19,754 nt of DNA, from NCBI GenBank assembly GCA_046484535.1, contig JAWOIT010000023.1:1-19754 (forward strand), in the 5' to 3' direction. The notes under the pieces are model-generated. The model saw only the letters and a list, made by a program, of their open reading frames with translations. It made no database searches and was not told the DNA's origin. Each line of letters opens with the position of its first letter. Position 1 is the stretch's first letter. Below, piece after piece: positions 7,296-16,009 of this stretch. Origin of the DNA: JAPHTQ01 sp046484535. GTDB lineage: Bacteria; Pseudomonadota; Gammaproteobacteria; Thiohalomonadales; Thiohalomonadaceae. The position numbers and the translations under genes are program-made.

Positions 7296-8192
7296 ATGCA
7301 AAGTGTGATGGTACAAGGAGCCTACAGGGTACGGGGTTATTTGCGTACAATTCCGTTATCCAAGCTTACGATGCTAGCGAATATCGCCATTATTCTGTTG
7401 TTGGCGCATACCTTTGCGCGCCTTACTTGGCAGCTGGCGGGTGTGTCAACACCGTCGTCCTCCTATACGGCGGTTTTTCCAACATTTGAGGTAGAAAAGA
7501 GGGCGGATTCACCCTCTTTGTCCGAGCTTGCCGCAATGCACTTGCTCGGTGAGGTGAATGCCGACATTGAACCTGTAAACAGCGAACCTGTCGAAGCTCC
7601 GGAAACCCGCCTCAATCTTGAGCTGAAGGGGCTCTTTGCCGTCAATCGACCCGAAGCGGCGATGGCTATTATCGCAGCCGATGGACGGGATGAAAGAAGT
7701 TACCATGTCGGAGACAATGTGGCGGGGGCGGCTACGGTGCATCAAATCCTTCCTGACAGGGTCATTCTCAAGCGAGGGGAGCGGTTCGAAGCCCTGATGT
7801 TGCCCAAGGATCTGTTGAAGGATCTGGATAGGGGGGGCGCTCGGACTAAGACACCTGCCTCAAGAAAGCCCGAAGGACAGGTTCGCAGATTGCCGGGACT
7901 GCGCCAGCGTATTCAGGACAATCCTCAAGAGGCCTTAAACCTGATCAAGGCTTCCCCGGTAATGGATAACGGGACCGTGAAGGGGTATAGAGTCATGCCC
8001 GGAATTGAGCGGCAGATGTTCGCCAGTGCGGGCTTGAGGCCGAATGATGTGGTGACACAGGTGAACGGTATTCCCCTTTCCGATCCCAAACAAATCGGTC
8101 AGGTAATGCAGCAGCTGAGCAGTACCAGGCGAGTTGAGGTGACCGTGGAGCGGAACGGCCAACCTGTTACGCTTTCTGTGGATCTCGAGTGA
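7296..8192 (+). CDS. gspC: Type II secretion inner-membrane protein GspC with PDZ domain
   Basis: The 298-residue protein has the standard GspC plan: a short basic cytoplasmic N-terminus, one membrane helix (about residues 22-40), the periplasmic homology region (about 105-172, LNLELKGLFAV to FEALMLPK) and a C-terminal PDZ domain (about 205-298, containing GLRPNDVVTQVNGIPL). GspC joins the inner-membrane platform to the secretin: the homology region contacts the N0 domain of GspD, and the PDZ domain takes part in substrate selection. The ATG at 7296 has no strong ribosome site, and an in-frame ATG at 7308 is possible; either leaves the membrane helix intact. It is the first gene of the operon and ends where gspD's reading frame opens. 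Confidence 0.93.
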   Translation: MQSVMVQGAYRVRGYLRTIPLSKLTMLANIAIILLLAHTFARLTWQLAGVSTPSSSYTAVFPTFEVEKRADSPSLSELAAMHLLGEVNADIEPVNSEPVEAPETRLNLELKGLFAVNRPEAAMAIIAADGRDERSYHVGDNVAGAATVHQILPDRVILKRGERFEALMLPKDLLKDLDRGGARTKTPASRKPEGQVRRLPGLRQRIQDNPQEALNLIKASPVMDNGTVKGYRVMPGIERQMFASAGLRPNDVVTQVNGIPLSDPKQIGQVMQQLSSTRRVEVTVERNGQPVTLSVDLE

Positions 8193-8248
8193 TGGGGCCG
8201 GATATAACGGACACTAATATCAATAAGGTTGAGTGGAGAATGGATGGA

Positions 8249-10264
8249 ATGAACAGGAACAGGCGTGTCGATGCGATTTTGATTATCGGTGCGCTGTTAT
8301 CCTTAATGAGCACCCTGTGGCAACCTGCCTCTGCCGAGTCGATGACACTCAATTTGCGTGATGCGGATATTTCCGAGGTGATTGGAACCGTTTCAGAGAT
8401 GACCGGGAAGAACTTTATCGTTGACCCCAGGGTCAAGGGGCGGGTGACGGTGATCTCTTCAAGGCCGATGGATGAGAATGAGCTCTACCAGGTCTTCCTC
8501 TCCATTCTCAATGTTCACGGATTTGCCGCCGTTCCCGCAGGAGATGCGATAAAGATTCTGCCGGCGGTAAACGCCAAGCAGGATGCGCAGGTGCTCTACG
8601 GTGGAAAGGGCGACGAGAGCGTTACCAGGTTGATATCGGTACAGAATACCGAGGCTGCCCAACTGGTGCCGGTGCTCAGGCCGCTGCTGCCGCAGGAGGG
8701 GCATCTGGCCGCCTATACGCCTACCAATGTGCTTATCGTCTCCAGTTCAGCGGCGAATGTGGACAAAGTAATGCGCATGGTTCGCCAGATCGACCAGGCC
8801 AAGGACGCGGATATCGAACTGGTGCCGCTGGAACACGCCTCGGCCACCGAGCTGGAACGTATTCTCGGCGCATTGCAGCAACAGACACAGGGCGGTGCGA
8901 ACCAGCGTGGTGGTTCACCCGCCGCGCAGGTTATCGCCGATGAGCGCACCAACAGCCTTATCCTGAGTGGTGAAAAGGCGGCGCGACAAAACCTCAAGCG
9001 AGTGATTCAAAGGCTCGATGTCCCTACAGAGAGCGGCGGAAACACCCGTGTCATTTATCTGCATTACGCCAAGGCGGCCGATCTGGCTGAGGTGTTAAGC
9101 GGTGTGGGGGAAAGCCTTATTGCTGAGAAACAGGGGGGCCGAAAAGGCGCTTCAACCGGTGCCGCAGCCGGCAGCACACTTAATATCAGGGCGGATGAAA
9201 GCACCAACTCATTAGTCGTACATGCCCCGCCGGAGTTGATGCGGGATCTGGAAGCGGTGGTGCGCAAGCTTGATGTGCGCCGCGCTCAGGTTATGGTTAA
9301 GGCGGCCATCGCGGAAGTATCCACCGATGTCAGCCGACAGTTGGGTGTGATGTGGGGCTATGGAGGGTCCTCGGACAATCCGATCGGTTTGGTCGACTTT
9401 AATGGTACTGCAGCCGGCATTGCCAGTGCGGTGGAAGGCGGAGGGGTGCCGCCTGAACTCCCGGGTTTGACCCTCGGTGCCATTGATACGCTAAGCGACG
9501 GCGCCAAGTTCGGGGCATTGATCCGTGCTTTGGGCGTAGATGCAAGAAACAACATACTCGCCACCCCCAGTTTGATGACCATGGATAACGAGGAAGCCGA
9601 GATTACCGTGGGCCAGAATGTGCCCTTCGTGACCGGTAGCTATACCTCAACCAGTGACGGAGGCTCTACACCCAGCAATCCTTTTCAGACCATCCAACGC
9701 CAGGATGTCGGTCTTACGCTTAAGATTACTCCGCAGATTAACGAGGGAAATTCCATACGGATGAAGGTACAGCAGGAGGTATCCAGTCTCGCCACCAGCT
9801 CTGCGTCCGCCTCTGACCTCATTACCGACAAACGCGCCCTGGAGACCACCGTTATGGTCGATGATGGTCAGGTGTTGGTGCTAGGCGGTTTGCTTAACGA
9901 TGAGCTGATGCAGGAGGAGCAGAAGGTGCCGCTACTGGGCGATATTCCTGTACTTGGCTGGCTTTTCCGTTATCAGAATACCAAAAAGGTCAAGCGCGAC
10001 CTGATGGTCTTTCTCCATCCCCGGATTCTACGCACCGGCGTTCACAGCAACGCACTCTCCAGCGGCAAATACAGCTACATACGCGCCAGCCAGCTGGCAA
10101 GCCGTGAAGCGGGTGTACGCCTGATGCGGGACGATGTGATGCCGTTGTTGCCGGAGATGGAAGATTTTCTGGAGTTGCCGCCGCCGTACGGGGAGGAGGC
10201 GGAAGAGACCTCGGATCTTGCTGAACCGCCTGAGCCTGTGACTACCCCGGCCAGTTTGGATTGA
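8249..10264 (+). CDS. gspD: Type II secretion outer-membrane secretin GspD
   Basis: GspD forms the multimeric outer-membrane gate of the secretion system. The frame is open from GTG 8189, but ATG 8249 is preferred: GGAGA at 8235-8239 sits 9 bases before it, and the product then begins with a normal signal peptide (MNRNRR, hydrophobic core, cleavage near PASA-ES). ATG 8240 is the alternative. From this start there are 671 residues. The N0 domain (LNLRDADISEVIG onward) is followed by three N repeats, including VPLEHASATELERILGAL and VIYLHYAKAADLAEVL. The secretin core holds VGQNVPFVTGS, and a late PLLGDIPVLGWLFRYQNTKKVKRDLMVFLHP-type block covers the last strands. The roughly 70-residue tail is acidic and proline-rich; no pilotin gene is present nearby. 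The stop overlaps the gspE reading frame. Confidence 0.96.
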   Translation: MNRNRRVDAILIIGALLSLMSTLWQPASAESMTLNLRDADISEVIGTVSEMTGKNFIVDPRVKGRVTVISSRPMDENELYQVFLSILNVHGFAAVPAGDAIKILPAVNAKQDAQVLYGGKGDESVTRLISVQNTEAAQLVPVLRPLLPQEGHLAAYTPTNVLIVSSSAANVDKVMRMVRQIDQAKDADIELVPLEHASATELERILGALQQQTQGGANQRGGSPAAQVIADERTNSLILSGEKAARQNLKRVIQRLDVPTESGGNTRVIYLHYAKAADLAEVLSGVGESLIAEKQGGRKGASTGAAAGSTLNIRADESTNSLVVHAPPELMRDLEAVVRKLDVRRAQVMVKAAIAEVSTDVSRQLGVMWGYGGSSDNPIGLVDFNGTAAGIASAVEGGGVPPELPGLTLGAIDTLSDGAKFGALIRALGVDARNNILATPSLMTMDNEEAEITVGQNVPFVTGSYTSTSDGGSTPSNPFQTIQRQDVGLTLKITPQINEGNSIRMKVQQEVSSLATSSASASDLITDKRALETTVMVDDGQVLVLGGLLNDELMQEEQKVPLLGDIPVLGWLFRYQNTKKVKRDLMVFLHPRILRTGVHSNALSSGKYSYIRASQLASREAGVRLMRDDVMPLLPEMEDFLELPPPYGEEAEETSDLAEPPEPVTTPASLD

Positions 10265-10269
10265 GTACG

Positions 10270-11769
10270 ATGGACGACGTCACAAGCAAAGAAGAGCAAC
10301 AACAGCCGTTACGGTTGCCGTTCGGTTTTGCCAGGCGCCATCAGCTCATCTATATGCCGGAGGAGGAGCGCCTTGTCTGTGGCAAGGCGGCGACGTTGCA
10401 GAGTATTGCCGAAGCTTCACGCTATCTGGGACGCACCCTGCCCGTGGAGCGTGCTGACGAACAGCGCTTTGATGCGCTGTTGCAGCGAGTCTACGAGCAG
10501 GAGGGAAACGGCAGCATGCAGGCGATGGGAGAGATGGGCGATGAGTTCGACTTGAACGACGTGGCCCAGCAGATCGCCGAGCCGGAAGATCTGATGGAGA
10601 GCCAGGACGACGCTCCCATCATTCGTCTGATCAATGCCCTGCTGACCGAGGCGGTACGGGAAGGCGCTTCCGATATCCATATCGAATCGTTCGAGCATGC
10701 AATGGTGGTGCGCATGCGTGTCGACGGCATCCTGCGTGAAGTCCTGCGGCCGAAACGTGCCCTGGCGCCGCTGCTCGTTTCCAGGATTAAGGTCATGGCG
10801 CGGCTTGATATCGCTGAGAAGCGCCTGCCCCAGGACGGGCGTATTTCCCTCAAGGTTGCCGGTCGCCCTGTCGATGTACGTGTCTCCACCCTTCCCGCCG
10901 GTCATGGTGAACGGGTGGTTTTGCGCCTTCTGGATAAACAGGCGGGTCGGCTCGACCTCTCTCACCTGGGGATGGAGCCAGAGGCGCAGGCGAGAATGGA
11001 TGATTTAATTCACCACCCTCACGGCATTCTGCTCGTCACAGGTCCCACAGGCTCGGGTAAGACCACCACGCTCTACGCCGCCATTACACGCCTTAACGAC
11101 AGTAAGCGAAATATTCTTACTGTCGAGGACCCTATCGAATATTACCTCGACGGGATCGGCCAGACCCAGGTCAACAGCAAGGTGGACATGAGCTTCGCCC
11201 GCGGCCTTCGGGCGATTCTGCGCCAGGACCCTGATGTGGTGATGGTCGGTGAGATCCGCGACTTGGAGACGGTGGAGATCGCCATCCAGGCCAGTCTGAC
11301 CGGTCACTTGGTACTTTCCACCTTGCACACCAATACCGCCATCGGCGCCGTCACCCGCTTGCGCGATATGGGAGTCGAGCCGTTCCTGCTCTCCTCCTCG
11401 CTGATCGGTGTGCTGGCTCAGCGGCTGGTGCGACTGCTCTGTCCGCAGTGCAAGCAGCCCTATCAAGCGAACGAGCATGACTTGGCCCGGCTCGGCATCA
11501 CCGACGGTTCCGTGCCCACCCTTTACCGCGCCAGTGAGGAGGGATGCGATCACTGCAACCACCTGGGTTATCGGGGACGAACCGGTGTTTATGAACTCAT
11601 CACCATCGATCAGACCCTGCGCAGCATGATCCATGATGGCCAGGGGGAGCACGAGATGGAGCGCTACGCCCGCAAACACAGCAACAGCATTCTTGATGAC
11701 GGCATTCGCCGTGTGTTGGCCGGCGCAACCTCGCTGGAAGAGGTGCTGCGTGTCTGTCAGGCGCAATAA
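10270..11769 (+). CDS. gspE: Type II secretion ATPase GspE
   Basis: GspE is the cytoplasmic hexameric ATPase that powers pseudopilus assembly. The frame also has a TTG at 10261 that overlaps the gspD stop; ATG 10270 is chosen, giving 499 residues. The N1E-like domain (about 15-100) precedes the catalytic part. Walker A GPTGSGKTT lies at about 258-266, the Asp box near LTVEDPIEY (about 283-291), Walker B VVMVGEIRD (about 323-331) and the His box TGHLVLSTLHTN (about 344-355). The zinc-binding tetracysteine motif of GspE is present as CPQC (391-394) and CDHC (426-429), 31 residues apart. All catalytic features are intact. It lies 13 bases before gspF. Confidence 0.97.
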   Translation: MDDVTSKEEQQQPLRLPFGFARRHQLIYMPEEERLVCGKAATLQSIAEASRYLGRTLPVERADEQRFDALLQRVYEQEGNGSMQAMGEMGDEFDLNDVAQQIAEPEDLMESQDDAPIIRLINALLTEAVREGASDIHIESFEHAMVVRMRVDGILREVLRPKRALAPLLVSRIKVMARLDIAEKRLPQDGRISLKVAGRPVDVRVSTLPAGHGERVVLRLLDKQAGRLDLSHLGMEPEAQARMDDLIHHPHGILLVTGPTGSGKTTTLYAAITRLNDSKRNILTVEDPIEYYLDGIGQTQVNSKVDMSFARGLRAILRQDPDVVMVGEIRDLETVEIAIQASLTGHLVLSTLHTNTAIGAVTRLRDMGVEPFLLSSSLIGVLAQRLVRLLCPQCKQPYQANEHDLARLGITDGSVPTLYRASEEGCDHCNHLGYRGRTGVYELITIDQTLRSMIHDGQGEHEMERYARKHSNSILDDGIRRVLAGATSLEEVLRVCQAQ

Positions 11770-11782
11770 AGGGTGAGGAACG

Positions 11783-13003
11783 ATGGGGGCGTTTGAATAT
11801 ACCGCACTCGACAGCCGCTCCCGTGAAAAGCGCGGGGTGCTTGAGGGCGATACCGCCCGGCAGATCCGCCAGCAGCTGCGTGAACAGGGGCTGATCCCGC
11901 TCGAAGTTGACGAAGTGGCGGGTAAGGAGAAAGGTCGCACCCGCACTCGCATGATGCCGCGACCGGGTGTCAGCGCATCGGAATTGGCGCTGATGACCCG
12001 CCAGCTGGCGACACTCATCAGTGCCGCGCTGCCCCTTGAGGAGGCGCTGCGTACCGTGGCGCAGCAGAGCGAACGACCGAGAACAAAGAGTCTGCTGCTT
12101 GCCGTACGTTCCCGTGTGCTGGAGGGGCATACCCTGGCGGACGGCCTTGCCGAATTTCCCCATGTCTTTCCCGAAATCTACCGCACCACCGTCGCCGCAG
12201 GCGAACAGGCCGGTCATCTTGATATGGTTCTGGAGCGGCTTGCCGAGTACACCGAAAAGCGTCAGCAGATGCGCCAGAAGATTCTTTTGGCGCTTTTCTA
12301 TCCGGCCATTCTCACGACCATCGCAATACTGGTCACGATCGGCCTGCTTACCTATGTGGTGCCCGAGGTGGTCAAGGTGTTCGAAAACACAGGGCAGGAG
12401 CTGCCCGGGCTGACGTCGGGGCTAATCAGTTTGAGCGATTTTTTGCGAGAGAACGGGATATACATGCTTATCCTGCTTATCGGCATAGCAACATTGATAA
12501 GCTACTTGCTGAAGAATCCGGTATTGCGTGGTCGTTGGCACCGGATTCAATTGCGCCTGCCTTTGGTCGGTCGGTTGACCAGGGGGCTCAACAGCGCCCG
12601 TTTTGCCCGTACATTCAGCATTCTTAACGCCAGCGGCGTACCGGTACTTGAAGGAATGCGCATCTCCGCCGAGGTATTGGGCAGTTTGCCCATGCGCGAA
12701 GGGGTGCGTTCGGCGGCGCAGCGGGTGCGGGAAGGAACACCGATTGCCCGGGCCTTGGAGCAGAGCGGATACTTTCCCCCGATGACACTGCATCTAATCG
12801 CCAGCGGTGAGTCGAGCGGTCGCCTCGACAGTATGCTCGAACGTGCCGCCGAGGATCAGGAGCGGGAGCTGGAGAGTACCGTCGCCCTGTTGATGGGGGT
12901 GTTCGAGCCGTTACTCATCCTCACTATGGGCTTTATCGTATTGCTTATCGTTCTGGCAATCCTGCTGCCGATTTTCGATATGAATCAACTTGTACAGCTT
13001 TAA
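11783..13003 (+). CDS. gspF: Type II secretion inner-membrane platform protein GspF
   Basis: The 406-residue protein has the duplicated cytoplasmic domains and three membrane helices of the GspF/PilC family. The N-terminal signature MGAFEYTALDSRSREKRGVLEG is followed by the first domain (about 65-165, TRQLATLISAALPLEEALR), a helix pair (about 168-195 and 220-245), the second domain (about 270-370, FARTFSILNASGVPVLEGM) and a last helix (about 375-400). Both copies carry the conserved GE motif (AAGEQAGHLD, ASGESSGRLD). GspF sits at the centre of the platform and couples GspE turnover to pseudopilin addition. A GAGG ribosome site precedes ATG 11783. The gap to gspG is 20 bases. Confidence 0.97.
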   Translation: MGAFEYTALDSRSREKRGVLEGDTARQIRQQLREQGLIPLEVDEVAGKEKGRTRTRMMPRPGVSASELALMTRQLATLISAALPLEEALRTVAQQSERPRTKSLLLAVRSRVLEGHTLADGLAEFPHVFPEIYRTTVAAGEQAGHLDMVLERLAEYTEKRQQMRQKILLALFYPAILTTIAILVTIGLLTYVVPEVVKVFENTGQELPGLTSGLISLSDFLRENGIYMLILLIGIATLISYLLKNPVLRGRWHRIQLRLPLVGRLTRGLNSARFARTFSILNASGVPVLEGMRISAEVLGSLPMREGVRSAAQRVREGTPIARALEQSGYFPPMTLHLIASGESSGRLDSMLERAAEDQERELESTVALLMGVFEPLLILTMGFIVLLIVLAILLPIFDMNQLVQL

Positions 13004-13023
13004 TCTAAGGAGTATGTCATACA

Positions 13024-13476
13024 ATGAGGACGCATCCACTTATGCAAACATCCAAAGCATCCCAGCAAGGCTTTACCCTCATTGAGGTTATGGTGGTGGT
13101 GGTGATCCTTGGCATTCTCGCCGCGGTCGTTGTGCCCAGGGTAATGGACAATCCGGACAAGGCACGGATCGTCAAGGCGCGCAGCGATGTCCAGGCGCTA
13201 AAAAGCGCACTGGATCTCTACAAACTGGATAACTTCAACTACCCCAGCACTGAACAGGGTTTGCAGGCACTGGTTGAGAAGCCTTCCGGTTCACCCGAGG
13301 CGAAAAACTGGAAACAAGGTGGTTATGTGGACACACTGCCCACTGACCCGTGGGGTAATCCCTACCAGTATCTCAACCCCGGTGTGCACACTGAGGTGGA
13401 TATCTACAGTCTCGGTGCCGACGGCAGGACCGGCGGCGAAGGAGTAAATGCCGATATCGGCAATTGGGAAAAGTGA
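13024..13476 (+). CDS. gspG: Major pseudopilin GspG
   Basis: This 150-residue prepseudopilin is the main subunit of the type II pseudopilus. The prepilin peptidase site is QQG|FTLIEV (Gly16|Phe17, with Glu at +5), followed by a hydrophobic helix. The body contains the typical GspG signature ALDLYKLDNFNYPSTEQGL and DPWGNPYQYLNPG, and ends with the calcium-loop region YSLGADGRTGGEGVNADIGNW. An AAGGAG site at 13007-13012 supports ATG 13024. This gives a 16-residue leader, longer than the common 6-10; an in-frame ATG at 13042 would give a 10-residue leader but has no visible ribosome site. The last bases overlap gspH. Confidence 0.97.
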   Translation: MRTHPLMQTSKASQQGFTLIEVMVVVVILGILAAVVVPRVMDNPDKARIVKARSDVQALKSALDLYKLDNFNYPSTEQGLQALVEKPSGSPEAKNWKQGGYVDTLPTDPWGNPYQYLNPGVHTEVDIYSLGADGRTGGEGVNADIGNWEK

Positions 13477-14045
13477 ACCCATTTACTCCTCGGATCTCTA
13501 TTCGCCTTTACGCAACACCAGCGCAACGCCAGCACGGGTTTACCCTGCTGGAGCTGCTGGTGGTGCTGGTGTTGATGGGGGTGATACTTAGTATTGCTGT
13601 GCTATCGCTTGGTGATGGTGGGCGAGGCGATCAAATCCGCGAGGAGGCACGACGCATGACCGCACTGATGGAGTTGGCCGGTGAGGAGGCGGTGCTGAAC
13701 ACTACACCATACGGACTCGAAGTGAGGGACGATGGGTATCGTTTTTTGCGCCACCGTGAGGGGCAGTGGCAGGTTCTTAAAGGAGATGAGTTATTGCGGC
13801 CGCGTGAGTGGCTGCCTGATACCGAAGCGATGCTCTATCTCGATGGACTCCTGGCCGAGCCGGACGGGGAGAACGATGAGGATGAGGAGGAGAAAGGGCC
13901 GGTGCCTTCCTTGATCTTCTACCCGGGAGGTGAGCGCACTCCGTTTGAGTTGGAGATTTCTTATCGCAACCCGCCACTGTTGCGTCAGCGCATCACGGGT
14001 GAACCGTTTGGCCCATTGCAGTTAGAGAGTTTGGCTGAAGAATGA
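13473..14045 (+). CDS. gspH: Minor pseudopilin GspH
   Basis: The product is a type IV pilin-like protein with the cleavage motif RQHG|FTLLELLVVLVLMGV and Glu at +5. GTG 13473 is preferred because it forms a GTGA overlap with the gspG stop and gives 190 residues; TTG 13464 is the upstream option. The 22-residue leader is long for a pseudopilin. The globular part is beta-rich, as in GspH, with a run of Asp and Glu near residues 130-140 (GENDEDEEEK) before the final strands. GspH is one of the minor subunits between the GspI-J-K tip and the GspG shaft. The next gene overlaps its stop as ATGA. Confidence 0.9.
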   Translation: MNPFTPRISIRLYATPAQRQHGFTLLELLVVLVLMGVILSIAVLSLGDGGRGDQIREEARRMTALMELAGEEAVLNTTPYGLEVRDDGYRFLRHREGQWQVLKGDELLRPREWLPDTEAMLYLDGLLAEPDGENDEDEEEKGPVPSLIFYPGGERTPFELEISYRNPPLLRQRITGEPFGPLQLESLAEE

Positions 14046-14473
14046 AACATTGCGTGAAACGCACCTGCCGCGATCAAGACGGGTTTACCCTGTTGGAGGT
14101 TCTGGTCGCACTGGTAGTGGTGGCGGTCGCGCTCGCCGCGCTCCTCAAGGGGGCAAGTGGCAATGCGATAAACACTGCCTATTTGCGGGACAAAACCTTC
14201 GCCCAATGGGTGGCGATGAATGTGGTGGCGGAGCGGCAGCTCGGTTTGAGTGAAAGCAGTCAGTCTGAAAGGGGCGAGGCTGAGATGGGCGGGCGTTCCT
14301 GGCGTTGGACCGCGGAACTTAAAGAGACCTTCGATGAGGCAATTTGGCGTCTTGAGGTCGAGGTAAGCCCCGCTGATGCCGAGGGTGATGAGACAGTTAT
14401 GGCCCAAGTGGTGGCGTTTTTACCCAAACCGGAGGAAGAAGGGGGGAGCGGTGTCTCCGCAGCGGGGCTTTAG
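14042..14473 (+). CDS. gspI: Minor pseudopilin GspI
   Basis: The 143-residue protein starts at ATG 14042, overlapping the gspH stop by 4 bases. Its cleavage site is QDG|FTLLEVLVALVVVAVALAAL (Gly14|Phe15, Glu at +5). The signature region NTAYLRDKTFAQWVAMNVVAERQL is typical of GspI, as is the short length. GspI nucleates the pseudopilus tip with GspJ and GspK. Its tail from about residue 128 is Glu/Gly-rich (PEEEGGSG) and is encoded by the bases that also hold the gspJ ribosome site and start; the two genes overlap by 23 bases. Confidence 0.94.
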   Translation: MKHCVKRTCRDQDGFTLLEVLVALVVVAVALAALLKGASGNAINTAYLRDKTFAQWVAMNVVAERQLGLSESSQSERGEAEMGGRSWRWTAELKETFDEAIWRLEVEVSPADAEGDETVMAQVVAFLPKPEEEGGSGVSAAGL

Positions 14474-15086
14474 TCTGCTGGAACTGCTGGTAGCGGTAGC
14501 GGTTTTCGCCGTGGTGTCGGCCGTGGCTTATGGCGGATTGAGCAGTGTGCTGCAGACTCGCCAGCAAACCGATCAGCACGCAAAACGCCTGCAGGCATTA
14601 CAGCAGGCGATGATGATGATACAGCGGGATCTTTCCCAGGCGATAGACCGTCCGGTACGGGATCAACTGGGGGATCTTCAACCGGCGCTGGTCCAGGAGG
14701 GTGCCGGCAACCTGTTGGTCTTTACCCGCGCCGGGCGGGTTAATCCGCTTGGTTTGCCGCGAAGTACCTTGCAACGCGTGGGCTATTCACTGGACGGGGA
14801 GGGGCGTCTTGTACGTTATCTCTGGCCGGTACTGGATCGTACGCAGGGACAGGAGCCTTATGCGGTTGTATTGTTGGACTCGGTCAGAGGCGCTAAGGTG
14901 CGATTCGTCGATAGCCGTAAAGAGTGGCAGGAAAGTTGGCCGCAGGGAGATGAGTCGGCTCCTTTGCCGCTAGCCGTTGAAATAACCCTGGAGCTGGATC
15001 ACTGGGGCGGTTTTCAGCGCCTGCTGCCATTAGTGGAATCGGCGGCGGAGATAGAACGGGACGATCAGGAGGAGCAACTAGAGTGA
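14451..15086 (+). CDS. gspJ: Minor pseudopilin GspJ
   Basis: GTG 14451 is taken as the start, although the frame is open from 14376, because it places a six-residue leader right before the cleavage site: VSPQRG|FSLLELLVAVAVFAVVS. GGAGGAAG at 14431-14438 and the purine-rich GGGGGGAG just after it provide ribosome binding. The 211-residue length fits GspJ, as do MMMIQRDLSQAIDRPVRD and the ELDHWGG segment near the end. The C-terminus is highly acidic. GspJ is a tip subunit of the pseudopilus and binds GspI and GspK. Its stop overlaps gspK by one base or slightly more. Confidence 0.92.
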   Translation: MSPQRGFSLLELLVAVAVFAVVSAVAYGGLSSVLQTRQQTDQHAKRLQALQQAMMMIQRDLSQAIDRPVRDQLGDLQPALVQEGAGNLLVFTRAGRVNPLGLPRSTLQRVGYSLDGEGRLVRYLWPVLDRTQGQEPYAVVLLDSVRGAKVRFVDSRKEWQESWPQGDESAPLPLAVEITLELDHWGGFQRLLPLVESAAEIERDDQEEQLE

Positions 15087-16009
15087 TGGGGCGTGAGCGC
15101 GGTGTGGCTCTGATCACTGCCCTTTTGGTGGTTGCTCTCGCTACGACGACTGCTGTGGCGATGATTGCACGCCAGCAACTGGATATCCGCCGTACAGGAA
15201 ACGGATTGCAGTACGATCAGGCCTATCTCTACGTCAACGGCATGGAGCAGTGGGCCGCACGGGTGCTGCGTGAGGACAAGAGGGATAACAAGTATGATCA
15301 CGCAAGCGAAGAGTGGGCGACACAGCTTCCGCCGATCCCGGTTGAGGGTGGACAGCTGGCCGGTTACATCGAAGATCGACAGGGACGTTTCAACCTGAAC
15401 AGCCTGATACGTGATGGTGAACCGGACCCGGCGGCCATGGAGCGTTTTCAACGTCTGCTCGTAGTGCTTGAACTGGAGCCGACCCTGGTCAACGCCCTGC
15501 TTGATTGGTTGGATGAGGACATTGAGCCGCGTTTTCCCGGCGGGGCGGAGGATGGGTTGTATATGTCGAAGGAACAACCCTATCGCACGGCAAACGGGCC
15601 GTTGGTCAGCATTAGTGAGTTACGCTTGATCGAAGGGCTGGATAATGAGGGCTATGAGCAACTGGCGCCCCATGTGTCCGCTCTGCCGGTGCTTTCTTCA
15701 TTGAATGTCAATACGGCTACGGCGCCGGTGTTGATGAGCCTGTCCGGCGATATCGACAGTGCACGGGCTGAGGCGATTATTGAGGCGCGGGATGAAGAAG
15801 AGGGATATGAGAGTCTTGAGGATTTTTTGGCTCTTCCCGAACTGGACAATCTTGAGTTGCCTGTAGAGGAGCTTGGCGTAAGCAGCCGTTACTTTGTGGT
15901 AACGTCGCAGGTGGAGTTTGGAAGGGTTAACGTGAATTATCAAACTTTAATTGAGCGTGGAGAAGACAATATTACACGTGTGATTAGACGCGCGCAGGGG
16001 AGATTGTAG
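15086..16009 (+). CDS. gspK: Minor pseudopilin GspK (pseudopilus tip)
   Basis: The start ATG 15086 (or GTG 15083) follows AGGAGG at 15067-15072; the product has 307 residues. The processing site is RERG|VALITALLVVALA. The +5 residue is Thr instead of Glu, which is the hallmark of GspK and of a subunit that caps the fibre. The large domain has the GspK segments GYIEDRQGRFNLNSL, LLDWLDEDIEP, YRTANGPLVSISELRLI and LNVNTATAPVL, including the inserted helical part that makes GspK the largest pseudopilin. The stop TAG shares its last base with the gspL GTG start. Confidence 0.95.
   Translation: MGRERGVALITALLVVALATTTAVAMIARQQLDIRRTGNGLQYDQAYLYVNGMEQWAARVLREDKRDNKYDHASEEWATQLPPIPVEGGQLAGYIEDRQGRFNLNSLIRDGEPDPAAMERFQRLLVVLELEPTLVNALLDWLDEDIEPRFPGGAEDGLYMSKEQPYRTANGPLVSISELRLIEGLDNEGYEQLAPHVSALPVLSSLNVNTATAPVLMSLSGDIDSARAEAIIEARDEEEGYESLEDFLALPELDNLELPVEELGVSSRYFVVTSQVEFGRVNVNYQTLIERGEDNITRVIRRAQGRL

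Noticed and set aside
7238..7489. Plus-strand open frame of 83 codons before and inside gspC
   Set aside because: It has no ribosome site and overlaps the GspC membrane helix and linker in another frame.
11005..12018. Minus-strand open frame of 337 codons across gspE and gspF
   Set aside because: Both plus-strand genes have intact family motifs through the whole interval, so this is an antisense shadow.
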